This document shows positions 55,630-64,000 of a DNA stretch of 64,000 nucleotides, piece after piece (within the stretch, counting starts at the first letter, position 1; every line of letters begins with the position of its first letter). The DNA is from an uncultured Bacteroidales bacterium. GTDB lineage: Bacteria > Bacteroidota > Bacteroidia > Bacteroidales > Bacteroidaceae. Where the stretch lies: NCBI GenBank assembly GCA_902786925.1, contig CADAEK010000011.1, positions 1-64,000 of the forward strand, given 5' to 3'. The position numbers and the translations under genes were made by a program. A model generated the notes under the pieces. The model was not told the origin of the DNA. It ran no database searches and saw nothing but the letters and a program-made list of their open reading frames with translations.

Positions 55630-56472
55630 CTATCGGCATTGTCGGAGTTCTTCTTTCAGCTGTCCTCGTGGAGTGCCGAGTTCAATGGCCCGTTCAAAGT
55701 CCTTTTTGGCAAGATGCTTGTGGCCTTCTTTGAGGTGGAGGTATGCACGGGTAAGCACAAGGTTCTTGTTTTCGGGCTCAAGACCGATAGCTCTGTCCAA
55801 GTCCATTAGGGCCAGTTCTGTTTGTCCAGCCTCTGCTTCAATTTCTGCACGGATAGAATAGAGCTCAGCTTTGTCTGGGTACTGGTCTATGAGCACAGAT
55901 AGACGCGATAGGGCTTCTTGGGGCTTGTCTGCATTTTGATAAAGGAGAACTACACCGAGCAAGGCGGCATAGTTGTCGGGTTGGAGAGCGAGCAAGCGTT
56001 CATAATCCTCTTTGGCGCTGAGAAATTCTCGGTGTTGCTGGTGAATGTAGGCACGGTTCAGCAATGCATCTACATGATTGGGGTCAATGTCAAGTATCTT
56101 GCTGTAGTTCATCAGCGCCTTGTTGAGGTTGCCCAAAGAAAGATAAAGGTCTGCCTGTGCTTTGAGAATGGGCAGATTGAGTGGTGCAATGCCTAACGCC
56201 ATGTCGTAACTGACAAGCGCTTTGTGAGGCTCCCCTTGTGCCACCTGCACATGCGCGATATTGGCATAGGTGAGGGCATTGCGGATGTCATCAGGTGAAA
56301 GTCGGAGTGCTTGGCGGAAATGTCCAATGGCTTCGTCATAGCGTTGTGCTTTTGTTGCCGCAAGCCCCTGCTCAATGCATGAATCATACGTTTGCTGAGC
56401 AAAGGAAGGCAGTGTCACCATCCATAACACCCAACTAATAAGCAGCCCTGTATTTATCTTCTTTTTCGTCAT
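55630..56472 (-). CDS. Exported tetratricopeptide-repeat protein
   Basis: 280 residues starting MTKKKINTGLLISWVLWMVTLPSFAQ, a signal peptide. About six TPR units fill the rest (DEAIGHFRQALRLSPDD, KALVSYDMALGIAPLN, KALMNYSKILDIDPNH, SAKEDYERLLALQPDN, LALMDLDRAIGLEPEN, LAKKDFERAIELG). It probably works as a periplasmic or surface scaffold; the partner is unknown. The start at 56472 overlaps the end of rsgA by 38 bp; an upstream extension would overlap it further without a signal peptide. Confidence 0.85.
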   Translation of the reverse strand: MTKKKINTGLLISWVLWMVTLPSFAQQTYDSCIEQGLAATKAQRYDEAIGHFRQALRLSPDDIRNALTYANIAHVQVAQGEPHKALVSYDMALGIAPLNLPILKAQADLYLSLGNLNKALMNYSKILDIDPNHVDALLNRAYIHQQHREFLSAKEDYERLLALQPDNYAALLGVVLLYQNADKPQEALSRLSVLIDQYPDKAELYSIRAEIEAEAGQTELALMDLDRAIGLEPENKNLVLTRAYLHLKEGHKHLAKKDFERAIELGTPRGQLKEELRQCR

Positions 56473-57388
56473 CGAGCATGGAGATGTAAGAGTTGTAACG
56501 GCTTTCTGCAATGTCATGGCGTTCCACCGCTTCGCGCACTGCGCAGTGGGGTTCATGGGTATGGGTGCAGTTATTGAAGCGGCAATCAGCGGCAAAATGG
56601 AAGATTTCCTTGAAGTAGTGTCCTACCTCTTCCTTTTTCATGTCGAAAGTGCCAAATCCCTTGATGCCAGGAGTGTCAATAATGTAGCCCCCATCTCCTG
56701 TTTCATACATTTCAGAGAATGTCGTGGTGTGCTTGCCAGTGTTGTAGGCGTCGCTGATTTCACTGGTGCGTAAATTGAGCGAGGGGAAGAGTGCATTAAT
56801 CAGAGTTGATTTTCCCACACCGCTATTGCCTGAAAGAAGGGTGATTCTCCCATTCAATTCAGTGCGCAGAGCCTCCATGCCTTCCCCCGTTGTGGCAGAG
56901 ACTTTGCGGCAAGGATAACCAATGGTCTCATAGAGATTCACCACACCCTCCAAATAGTCTTGCCACTCTTCGTCAATGAGGTCAATCTTGTTGAACACCA
57001 AAGTGACAGGAACGCTATAGGCTTCAGCACTTGCCAAGAAACGGTCTATGAACTGCAGCGGGGTTTCTGGCTGCTTGATGGTCACGATGAGGAAGCACAT
57101 GTCCACATTGGCGGCGATGATGTGCGACTGCTTGGACAAGTTCGTCGATTTGCGGATGATATAGTTCTTGCGGTCATCCAGTTCGGTGATGAGGCCTTGC
57201 TTAGCTTGCTCAATATCGCCATCCACCTCTTGGGGCGTAAAAGTGACTCTGTCGCCAATGGCTACAGGATTGGTTGTGCGGATACCACGGATGCGGAAGT
57301 TGCCTTTGACCTTGCAGTCAAAGACATCTCCCGCATCTGATTTGACGGTATAACTATAACCCGTGTTGCGAATGACAAGTCCGTGCAT
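56435..57388 (-). CDS. rsgA: Ribosome small-subunit-dependent GTPase A
   Basis: 318 residues. An OB-fold N-terminus (DCKVKGNFRI, NPVAIGDRVTF) is followed by a circularly permuted GTPase: FNKIDL (G4) comes before GNSGVGKST (G1, near residue 183) and DTPGIKGFG (G3). The C-terminal zinc site reads CRFNNCTHTHEPHC. RsgA checks maturation of the 30S subunit. The start at 57388 shares one base with the frr stop; the upstream GTG is also possible. The frr-rsgA pairing links two ribosome factors in one operon. Confidence 0.96.
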   Translation of the reverse strand: MHGLVIRNTGYSYTVKSDAGDVFDCKVKGNFRIRGIRTTNPVAIGDRVTFTPQEVDGDIEQAKQGLITELDDRKNYIIRKSTNLSKQSHIIAANVDMCFLIVTIKQPETPLQFIDRFLASAEAYSVPVTLVFNKIDLIDEEWQDYLEGVVNLYETIGYPCRKVSATTGEGMEALRTELNGRITLLSGNSGVGKSTLINALFPSLNLRTSEISDAYNTGKHTTTFSEMYETGDGGYIIDTPGIKGFGTFDMKKEEVGHYFKEIFHFAADCRFNNCTHTHEPHCAVREAVERHDIAESRYNSYISMLDDEKEDKYRAAY

Positions 57389-57948
57389 CACACAGTCATG
57401 ATCTCCTTGTTCTTCGCCTCCAACATGGCATCAAGCTTTTTGATGTACTTGTCGTGCGACTTCTGAACCTTGTCCTCGTAGTCTTTCTCTACGTCTTCTG
57501 GTGTGCCGTTCTTGATAGACTTTTTCAGCTTTTCGATGGCATCGCGACGTGCATTGCGCACACTCACTTTTGCCGTCTCTGCCTCTTTAGAGCACTGTTT
57601 TGTCAGATCGCGGCGGCGTTCCTCGGTCAAGGCCGGAATGCCCAGACGGATGATTTCACCGTTGTTCTCTGGCATGATACCTACAGGTGAGTCAATGATG
57701 GCCTTCTCAATCGCCTTGAGCATAGACTTGTCCCAAGGCTTGATGGTGATGCTGCGAGCATCTGGTGTGTTGAGCGATGCCACATTGCTGAGGGGCACCA
57801 TACTGCCGTATGAGTCCACACGTACTTCGTCAAGGATATGCACATTGGCACGTCCTGCGCGGATGCGGCTGAGTGCTTCTTCGAGGTGCATGGCTGCAAA
57901 CTCCATCTTTTCCTCAGCGTCTTCCAAATACTTTTTTACGTCTTCCAT
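57388..57948 (-). CDS. frr: Ribosome recycling factor
   Basis: 186 residues, the usual size. LSRIRAGRANVHILDEVRVDSYGSMVPLSNVASL, SITIKPWDKSMLKAIEKAI and IRLGIPALTEERRRDLTKQ are the conserved RRF blocks. With EF-G it splits the post-termination ribosome. The three-helix bundle C-terminus is complete. It ends at the rsgA start codon. Confidence 0.98.
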   Translation of the reverse strand: MEDVKKYLEDAEEKMEFAAMHLEEALSRIRAGRANVHILDEVRVDSYGSMVPLSNVASLNTPDARSITIKPWDKSMLKAIEKAIIDSPVGIMPENNGEIIRLGIPALTEERRRDLTKQCSKEAETAKVSVRNARRDAIEKLKKSIKNGTPEDVEKDYEDKVQKSHDKYIKKLDAMLEAKNKEIMTV

Positions 57949-58038
57949 ATCTTTGGTTGTTTAGTGGTTTGTTTGTTGTCCGGATGGAACGCAATCTACA
58001 AACTTGCTAAATAACTAGTTTGTCAATTATCTCATCTA

Positions 58039-58323
58039 CTAGTTTCCGAATTCTATTTTCATCTGCCCATCTTCTGCCACCTTGGTCTGGTCTATGCAGA
58101 AGTGTCCGCGTTTGTTCTTCACATAGTGATAGGGCGAATCTTCCTTTTTGTCTTCTCTGCGGAGAAACTGGTATATTTCCTTTCTGGCTTCCACGTAGGA
58201 GTGTCCTTCTCCAAAGAGCTGCGGCTCCATGTTGCAGATGTGGCGGACAATGTGGCTGAGCTGTAATCCTTCCTTGCCCGCCTCCATCAACAGCCTCTGT
58301 AGATTCGGTTCAAACCAGCGCAT
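58039..58323 (-). CDS. Conserved-looking small protein of unknown function
   Basis: 94 residues, no signal peptide or membrane segment, rich in charged residues: MRWFEPNLQRLLMEAGKEGL, HIVRHICNMEPQLFGEGHSY, RKEIYQFLRREDKKEDS and VKNKRGHFCIDQTKV. The gene fills the gap between fumarase (7 bases upstream) and frr, on the same strand, so it is probably real and co-transcribed with the fumarase. Mixed alpha/beta fold expected. I do not recognise the family with confidence. Confidence 0.72.
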   Translation of the reverse strand: MRWFEPNLQRLLMEAGKEGLQLSHIVRHICNMEPQLFGEGHSYVEARKEIYQFLRREDKKEDSPYHYVKNKRGHFCIDQTKVAEDGQMKIEFGN

Positions 58324-58330
58324 TGTTCAA

Positions 58331-59983
58331 TTATAGGATGGTGCATCCCGTGCAGGGCTTCAGTTGCTTGAAGAAATCGTTGCCCTTGTCATCCACAAGG
58401 ATAAAGGCAGGGAAGTCTTCTACTTCAATCTTCCAGATGGCTTCCATACCCAGTTCTGGATATTCCACACACTCAATGCTCTTGATGCTCGACTGTGACA
58501 GCACAGCAGCCACACCACCGATAGTGCCGAGGTAGAAGCCACCATGCTTCTTGCAGGCTTCAGTCACCACATCGCTGCGGTTGCCCTTTGCAATCATCAC
58601 GAGGCTTGCGCCGTTGTCTTGGAACTCATCTACGTATGGGTCCATGCGGTTAGCAGTGGTTGGACCCATTGAACCACAAGGATAGCCTTCAGGAGTCTTG
58701 GCAGGACCTGCATAGAGTACAGGATAGTCCTTGAAATACTGTGGCATTCCCTCGCCAGCATCCAGACGAGCCTTCAGTTTAGCGTGAGCAATGTCACGTG
58801 CCACGATGATGGTGCCCTTCAGGTTCACGCGGGTAGATACAGGATATTTGCTCAGTTCAGCGCGTACAGCATCGATGCCCTTGTTCAAGTCAATCTCGAT
58901 GCCCTTGCCACCTTCACCTGGACGGCGCAGCTCTTCTGGAATCAGCTCTGATGGGTTGCTGTCCATCACCTCGAGCCAGATGCCATCCTTGTTAATTTTA
59001 GCCTTGATGTTGCGGTCAGCAGAGCAGCTCACGCCCATACCGATAGGGCAGCTTGCGCCGTGACGTGGCAGACGAATCACGCGGATGTCGTGTGCCAGAT
59101 ACTTGCCGCCAAACTGTGCGCCAAGACCAATCTTATACGCTTCCTTCAGCAGCTTCTGCTCCAAGTCCACATCGCGGAAAGCGCGTCCAGTCTCGTCGCC
59201 AGTGGTAGGAAGCGAATCGTAATATTTGATGGAGGCCAACTTCACGGTCAGCAGGTTCTTCTCAGCAGAAGTGCCACCAATCACAAATGCAATGTGGTAA
59301 GGAGGACAAGCCGCAGTGCCGAGGCTCTTCATCTTCTCCACCAGGAATGGCAGCAGTGTGCCTTCGTTCTGGATGGTAGCCTTCGTCATAGGGTAGAAGT
59401 AAGTCTTGTTGGCAGAGCCGCCACCCTTAGCCACCATCACGAAGCGGTATTCAGCGCCTTCTGTAGCCTCGATGTCTATCTGTGCAGGGAGGTTGCACTT
59501 GGTGTTCACCTCGTCATACATGTTCAGAGGGGCATTCTGCGAGTAGCGGAGGTTGTCCTGCGTGAACGTGTTGAACACACCCTTTGACAATGCCTCTTCA
59601 TCCTCAAATCCAGTCCATACCTGCTGTCCTTTCTCACCATGAATAATAGCGGTGCCAGTGTCTTGGCAGAAAGGAAGAATGCCTTTGGCCGCTGTCTCTG
59701 CATTGCGCAGGAACTGGAGTGCCACATATTTGTCGTTCTCTGTCGCTTCAGGGTCGCGCAGAATCTTAGCCACCTGCAGGTTATGCTCACGGCGCAGCAT
59801 GAATTCCACATCGTGGAAGGCCTGCTGAGCCAGCAACGTGAGTGCTTCTGGAGTCACCTTCACAATTTCTTTTCCTTCAAATTCGCCGACAGAGACACCC
59901 TCCTTTGTCAGCAGTCGGTACTCTGTTTCGTCCTTGCCCATTTGGAACATAGGAGCGTACTTAAATTCTGTTGCTTGAGCCAT
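58331..59983 (-). CDS. fumA: Class I fumarate hydratase (iron-sulfur)
   Basis: 550 residues of the single-chain type. The [4Fe-4S] ligands should be C106 in [10 protein letters not shown], the cysteine in [10 protein letters not shown] (near 227) and one in [11 protein letters not shown] (near 315). The N-terminal FumA_N block ([15 protein letters not shown]) and C-terminal part ([24 protein letters not shown]) are complete. It interconverts fumarate and malate, here likely in the reductive succinate branch used by anaerobes. The cluster is oxygen-sensitive in characterised enzymes. Confidence 0.96.
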   Translation of the reverse strand: MAQATEFKYAPMFQMGKDETEYRLLTKEGVSVGEFEGKEIVKVTPEALTLLAQQAFHDVEFMLRREHNLQVAKILRDPEATENDKYVALQFLRNAETAAKGILPFCQDTGTAIIHGEKGQQVWTGFEDEEALSKGVFNTFTQDNLRYSQNAPLNMYDEVNTKCNLPAQIDIEATEGAEYRFVMVAKGGGSANKTYFYPMTKATIQNEGTLLPFLVEKMKSLGTAACPPYHIAFVIGGTSAEKNLLTVKLASIKYYDSLPTTGDETGRAFRDVDLEQKLLKEAYKIGLGAQFGGKYLAHDIRVIRLPRHGASCPIGMGVSCSADRNIKAKINKDGIWLEVMDSNPSELIPEELRRPGEGGKGIEIDLNKGIDAVRAELSKYPVSTRVNLKGTIIVARDIAHAKLKARLDAGEGMPQYFKDYPVLYAGPAKTPEGYPCGSMGPTTANRMDPYVDEFQDNGASLVMIAKGNRSDVVTEACKKHGGFYLGTIGGVAAVLSQSSIKSIECVEYPELGMEAIWKIEVEDFPAFILVDDKGNDFFKQLKPCTGCTIL

Positions 59984-60023
59984 AAAATGTTAGAGTTATA
60001 AGTTGTTTATTCAGTATTTGTTG

Positions 60024-60031
60024 CAAAAGTA
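60024..60031 (-). promoter_or_regulatory. -7 promoter box for fumarase
   Basis: TACTTTTG on the minus strand, about 40 bases before the fumarase ATG. Confidence 0.55.
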
Positions 60032-60085
60032 ATGGTTTTCTGCGACATTGCCGCAAGAAAAGCGGAAAAAACTTCTTATCAGGAC

Positions 60086-61651
60086 CTAAGAGGCATGATG
60101 CGCTTTCCGCTTGGTGAGATAAGAAAGGCTTTCACGCAGAATCTTCGCCTTGAGCAGCCACAGGATAGCCAGGTACAGGATAGCAGCAACCAGCATGCGG
60201 GTGAGCAGCAACACCAGTCTGTGTTCAATCGTGCGGGTGCAGAGGTATGTAAGTCCCATTACCAGCGTGGCAATCCCTACGAACGGGAGAATGTCCTTGA
60301 GCACAGTCCATAGATTCAGACGGATTTCTTTCCATAGGAAGAAATGCCACAGGAAGAGCCAGGCGATGTAGATGCATACATAGCCCACCACCATCAGCCG
60401 GATGCCCGATAACGAGTGGGGTAGGAGAGCCATAGACCAGCCTTCTGCCGTCTCCTGCAATGCAGGGAGAGGCACACAGAATGACAGTTGGAAAACCTTG
60501 ACAGCGCACAGAGTGCCCAGCACGATGAGTCCTTGCGAGAGGATATTCCACATATACACATCAGACCGGTTCCGGCTAATCATGAAGTTGGAATACAGCG
60601 TGGTGATAGGCATGAAAGCGCCGGCAATGCATAATAGCTGCATCAGTTCTGCACTGGGCAGCCACTTCTCACCCACCAGCACCACGATGAATTCGGGTGC
60701 TACCAGTGCCAATCCTAACATGGCAGGGAAGGAGATAAAGCAAGTGAAGCGCAGCATCTTGCGGAACACACGTTGCAGGCGCTCCTCGTCGTTGCCCACT
60801 TGTACAAACATGGGCTGTGCCACGCCCTGCACCATGCCGATGATGAGTTGGCTGCCCATCTTGTTCCACTTGTCGGCTTGAGTATAAATGCCCACTTCGT
60901 TCTTGGTGTAGAAATAGCCAAAAACAAAAGCGAATACGCTGTTGTTAAAACAATTGAAGAGATTCGTGATGAGTAGGCGGCATGAAAAGCCAAACATCTC
61001 ACGGATGGGTTGGAAGCTGAACTGGAAGGAAGGCTTCCAGCCAGAATAGTGCCAGCTCAAGATGCTGATCATCGCCACAAAGATGATGTTCTGGGTGGGA
61101 ATGCTCCAGTAGCCCATATCTCGCGGTGCCAGCAGCCACGCCATCACAATGCCAGCAGTTCCCGACACCAGCAGGGCAATCACGCTGATAATGGCCTGCT
61201 CCTTCACTCGGAGTTGCTTAAACAGAATGGCACGTGGCGTGATGGAGAAACTGGCCACAAAGAACCCAATGAAAGCGTAGCGTGACAGCCACAGCAGTTC
61301 AGGCTCATGAAAGAAGTCCACAATCAGTGGCGCACAAAAGAAAAGGACGATGAACAGGCATAGGCTCATCGTGATATTGAACCAGAAGACCGCGTTATAA
61401 TCCGCATGAGTGGCATTCTTTCGATTCGTGAGTGCCGCCAGAAAACCGCTCTCTTGCAGGGCAGCAGCAATGCTGGAGAAGATAGCCACCTCGCCTGCAA
61501 GGCCATAGTCAGCCTTCGTCAGCAGGCGAGCCAGAATGATGCCACACACCGCATTGAGCAACTGCATGGCACCATTGTTGATGAATCCCCACAGAAACCC
61601 CTGTGCGGCTTTATCCTTCAGGTCAGTTGAACAAGTGGATGTCTTCTCCAT
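60086..61651 (-). CDS. Polysaccharide flippase (Wzx/MOP superfamily)
   Basis: 521 residues, about 14 predicted membrane segments. Starts MEKTSTCSTDLKDKAAQGFLWGFINNGAMQLL with the LARLLTKADYGLAGEVAIFSS opening typical of WzxC-like lipopolysaccharide exporters. It probably flips an undecaprenyl-linked oligosaccharide across the inner membrane. No adjacent glycosyltransferases are present here, so its substrate may be made elsewhere. The start at 61651 overlaps the lipoprotein gene by 29 bp; the frame to 61705 would overlap more. Confidence 0.9.
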   Translation of the reverse strand: MEKTSTCSTDLKDKAAQGFLWGFINNGAMQLLNAVCGIILARLLTKADYGLAGEVAIFSSIAAALQESGFLAALTNRKNATHADYNAVFWFNITMSLCLFIVLFFCAPLIVDFFHEPELLWLSRYAFIGFFVASFSITPRAILFKQLRVKEQAIISVIALLVSGTAGIVMAWLLAPRDMGYWSIPTQNIIFVAMISILSWHYSGWKPSFQFSFQPIREMFGFSCRLLITNLFNCFNNSVFAFVFGYFYTKNEVGIYTQADKWNKMGSQLIIGMVQGVAQPMFVQVGNDEERLQRVFRKMLRFTCFISFPAMLGLALVAPEFIVVLVGEKWLPSAELMQLLCIAGAFMPITTLYSNFMISRNRSDVYMWNILSQGLIVLGTLCAVKVFQLSFCVPLPALQETAEGWSMALLPHSLSGIRLMVVGYVCIYIAWLFLWHFFLWKEIRLNLWTVLKDILPFVGIATLVMGLTYLCTRTIEHRLVLLLTRMLVAAILYLAILWLLKAKILRESLSYLTKRKAHHAS

Positions 61652-62177
61652 TGTATGTGATGCCGTATTGGTAAAGTCTCGTGCGGTATGAAGTTGTCGT
61701 CGCATTGGTGGGCTTTTGGTAGAGGCTGCCCTCGTCCTTCAGGTAGAACGAAGCGCCGCAATGGGCACACTTTGCCAGTCCCTCGTCCACGCTCAGGCGT
61801 CGCCCAGCCCGGTCACAGATGGGGCATGCCAAGTCATAACACACATATTCCATTTCGCCTGCGGAGTTGATGGTTGTGCCCACAATCAGTCCGCCCAACC
61901 CGAACTCAAAGCCCTTGCTCTCTGCGGTAAAGTTATAGAAAGCTGCGCCCGTGCTGCACGTCATGTGAATCTTCGTCACTCCGTTCTCCACCTGCCTCCT
62001 GATGGTGGCATACTCTCCCAGATTGCCGATAGCCTGTGTCAGTTCGGCATACTCCAGCACATGAAACCGTGCCCTCACGGGAGCTCTGTTCGAGTATTTG
62101 GAAGTAGTGTCATCGGAGCAGGCTGACCATAATGTCAGCGCGATGAGGCACAATAGAATACGTGCTTTTAAAACCAT
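61623..62177 (-). CDS. Lipoprotein with a CPIC/CAHC metal-binding-like motif
   Basis: 184 residues. MVLKARILLCLIALTLWSAC ends in a lipobox (LWSAC), so Cys20 should be lipidated. Later CYDLACPICDRAGRRL and CAHCGASFYL give two CxxC pairs 20 residues apart, like a zinc ribbon or rubredoxin-like site; a Rieske-type cluster is unlikely because no Cys-x-His pairs are seen. YEATIRRQVENGVTKI-like text is not conserved enough to name a family. Function unknown. It overlaps both neighbours (10 and 29 bp), so it is in an operon with the reductase and flippase. Confidence 0.7.
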   Translation of the reverse strand: MVLKARILLCLIALTLWSACSDDTTSKYSNRAPVRARFHVLEYAELTQAIGNLGEYATIRRQVENGVTKIHMTCSTGAAFYNFTAESKGFEFGLGGLIVGTTINSAGEMEYVCYDLACPICDRAGRRLSVDEGLAKCAHCGASFYLKDEGSLYQKPTNATTTSYRTRLYQYGITYNGEDIHLFN

Positions 62178-63139
62178 AATTCGGGTTGCTGGATAATGTT
62201 GTTGATGCGAGTCATCTCTTCCTCGCTAAAAGTCAGTTTGTAAAGCGTCGCCAGATTGCTCTCCAATTGTGCCACCGACGACGTGCCGATGATGCAGCTT
62301 GTCACACGCTGATCTGCCAGCACCCAGGCCAGTGCCATCTGTGCGATGCTCTGTCCGCGCTCCTCAGCGATGGCTGCAAGTTCCTTCACGGCCTCCACAC
62401 GCTCCGGCGTTACTTGGCTCTGCTGCAAGAAACCGGTGCTCCTTGCAGCACGGCTGCCCTCAGGAATGCCATTGTTATACTTTCCAGTCAGCAAGCCCTG
62501 TGCCAGAGGCGAGAAACAGATGATGCCGCTGCCATTGTCAGCCGCAATCTGGAAATTGTTGTTTTTCGCTTTCGGGTCAAACATAGAGCAGCGGTATTGG
62601 CTCAGCAGACAAGGCACATGCGCCTCCTTCAGGATGTCATAGCACTTCTGCTGCAATTCGGGCGGATACTTCGAGATGCCCACATACAGCGCCTTTCCTT
62701 GCCGCACCAGGTCAATGAGCGCCTGCATCGTCTCCTCCACAGGCGTCACACCGTCGTAGCGGTGGCTGTAGAAGATATCGAAATACTCCAGTCCTGTGCG
62801 CTTCAGGCTCTGGTCACAACTGGCCATCAGGTTCTTCCTGCTGCTGCCTGTGCCATACACCCCCGGCCACATATCGTGTCCAGCCTTCGATGCAATAAAC
62901 ATCTCGTCCCTGTGGCTTGCCAGCTGGCTCTTCAGAATCCTTCCGAAGTTGGTCTCTGCCGACCCCGGCATAGGTCCGTAGTTGTTGGCCAAGTCGAAGT
63001 GGCAGATGCCCGCATCAAATGCCCGCACCACCATCTGTGTGGCTACTGAGAAGTCGTCCACGCTGCCAAAGTTGTGCCACAGGCCCAGGCTCAGCACAGG
63101 GAGTTGCACTCCAGAATGTCCGCAATACTTGTAAATCAT
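62168..63139 (-). CDS. Aldo/keto reductase (YghZ/Kv-beta-like)
   Basis: 323 residues, TIM-barrel NADPH-dependent oxidoreductase. FDLANNYG holds the catalytic Asp and Tyr, SKAGHDMWPG the Lys, FDIFYSHRYD the His, and GQSIAQMALAWVL precedes the C-terminal cofactor block CIIGTSSVAQLESNL. The closest type is YghZ, L-glyceraldehyde-3-phosphate reductase, but physiological substrates are uncertain. The chosen start MIYKYCGHSGVQLP is at 63139, with an ATG two codons upstream as alternative. It lies 39 bases after argH. Confidence 0.93.
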   Translation of the reverse strand: MIYKYCGHSGVQLPVLSLGLWHNFGSVDDFSVATQMVVRAFDAGICHFDLANNYGPMPGSAETNFGRILKSQLASHRDEMFIASKAGHDMWPGVYGTGSSRKNLMASCDQSLKRTGLEYFDIFYSHRYDGVTPVEETMQALIDLVRQGKALYVGISKYPPELQQKCYDILKEAHVPCLLSQYRCSMFDPKAKNNNFQIAADNGSGIICFSPLAQGLLTGKYNNGIPEGSRAARSTGFLQQSQVTPERVEAVKELAAIAEERGQSIAQMALAWVLADQRVTSCIIGTSSVAQLESNLATLYKLTFSEEEMTRINNIIQQPELWF

Positions 63140-63178
63140 AGTCAATAAGGGTTTCTAAGCCACAGGAGGATGGGGTTG

Positions 63179-64000
63179 TTAGTCCTTCAGCAAGGCCTTT
63201 ACAGCCTCTTCCATCTTCTCGAACTTGAAGCCGCTCACTACCTCGTCCATGAGGGCTTGAATCTTGTCATTGCAGAGGTTGCCGATAGAGCCCTCGTGAG
63301 TATGGTGAATATCCTTGTTCGGGGTGAAGTTGCCCGCCTCGATGTCGAGTCCCACCTTTTTGTAGGCATCGCGGAAGGGCATGCCCTCACGCGCCAGACG
63401 GTTCACCTCCTCCACCGAGAACATCGGGTCGTAGATGGAATTGTCAAGGATATGCTCGTTCACCTCCATCTTGTTGATGATGTATGCTGCCATCTGCAGG
63501 CAGTCCTTCAGTTCGTCAAAGGCAGGGAGGAACACTTCCTTGATAATCTGCAGGTCACGGAAGTAGCCCACAGGAAGGTTGTTCATAATCATCGTTACGG
63601 TGACAGGCAGCGACTGCAGCTTGTTGCACTTTGCACGAGTCAACTCAAACACGTCGGGATTCTTCTTGTGGGGCATGATGCTCGACCCCGTGGTGCAGTC
63701 AGCAGGGAGCTTCACAAAGTTGAAGTTCTGCGAGTTGAACATGCAGGCATCGAATGCCAGCTTGGCCAGCGTGCCAGCGATACTCGCCATCGAGAACGCC
63801 ACGTTCCGCTCGGTCTTGCCGCGTCCCATCTGTGCATACACCACATTGTAGTCCATTGAGTCAAAGCCCAAGAGGTCCGTAGTCATCTGTCGGTTCAGCG
63901 GGAACGAGCTGCCATAGCCTGCCGCAGAACCCAGAGGGTTGCGGTTCGTGATTTTCCACGCAGCCTGCAGATACTGCATATCATCAACCAGTCCCTCAGC
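63179..64000 (-). CDS. argH: Argininosuccinate lyase (partial)
   Basis: The C-terminal 273 codons are visible; the N-terminal part lies beyond the window. GSSIMPHKKNPDVFELTRAK is the fumarase/aspartase superfamily signature loop with the catalytic serine, and SAAGYGSSFPLNR and AREGMPFRDAYKKVG are typical of ArgH. It releases fumarate from argininosuccinate in arginine synthesis. No stop interrupts the frame. Confidence 0.94.
   Translation of the reverse strand, partial: AEGLVDDMQYLQAAWKITNRNPLGSAAGYGSSFPLNRQMTTDLLGFDSMDYNVVYAQMGRGKTERNVAFSMASIAGTLAKLAFDACMFNSQNFNFVKLPADCTTGSSIMPHKKNPDVFELTRAKCNKLQSLPVTVTMIMNNLPVGYFRDLQIIKEVFLPAFDELKDCLQMAAYIINKMEVNEHILDNSIYDPMFSVEEVNRLAREGMPFRDAYKKVGLDIEAGNFTPNKDIHHTHEGSIGNLCNDKIQALMDEVVSGFKFEKMEEAVKALLKD

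Overview
The window looks like chromosomal DNA of a Bacteroidales bacterium, most likely a Prevotella-type species. The support is: fused murF-alr; a T9SS protein of PorZ type; GSCFA, DUF4954 and DUF5686 genes; secreted glycoside hydrolases; and many genes preceded by the Bacteroidota -7 box TAnnTTTG, often with very short leaders. Identifications are by reading motifs; no database search was run.

Layout. 1-6744: DUF5686 outer-membrane protein (cut by the left edge), gpmI, a GSCFA gene carrying a palindromic repeat inside its reading frame, and murF-alr. 6763-16957: an envelope-polysaccharide block with MBOAT and SGNH acyl-transfer genes, four GT2/GT4 glycosyltransferases, a GT11 fucosyltransferase, PorZ and prmC. 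17073-20600: a 1175-residue secreted modular protein. 20601-21619: no intact gene; it holds a recombinase fragment, repeat element B and a heptad inverted repeat. 21620-26509: leftward GT4-GT2-SulP-flavoprotein run. 26645-31644: tRNA-Asn, repeat element D, and trkH-trkA-dxs in one overlapping operon. 31924-45373: rightward block with a beta-barrel protein, a 23-bp-period tandem array, metG, a phosphoesterase, a phosphoglycerol-transferase-like enzyme, four membrane acyltransferases (three paralogous), GT14, LicD and another glycosyltransferase, ending at repeat element C. 45478-55533: GH43, GH95, DUF4954, HflX and GH3. 55630-64000: TPR protein, rsgA, frr, a small protein, class I fumarase, a flippase, a lipoprotein, an aldo/keto reductase and argH (cut by the right edge).

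How the genes work together. Much of the window builds or decorates surface glycans: glycosyltransferases, O-acyltransferases, a LicD-type phosphotransferase, a flippase and a phosphoglycerol transferase, many translationally coupled by ATGA overlaps. GH95, GH43 and GH3 are secreted enzymes that break down fucose-, arabinose/xylose- and glucose-containing glycans. The rest is housekeeping.

The most unusual signal is a family of short elements (3561-3658, 21178-21274, 26748-26843, 45364-45455). They share outer ends (CCTCT..AAC and GAGGcGCA) and have three inner palindromic units at 23-24 bp spacing, but the unit sequence differs between loci. One copy is translated inside the GSCFA gene, one supplies a stop codon, one abuts trkH and one abuts the recombinase fragment. 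A separate array of about five 23-bp units (32567-32690) has the same period.
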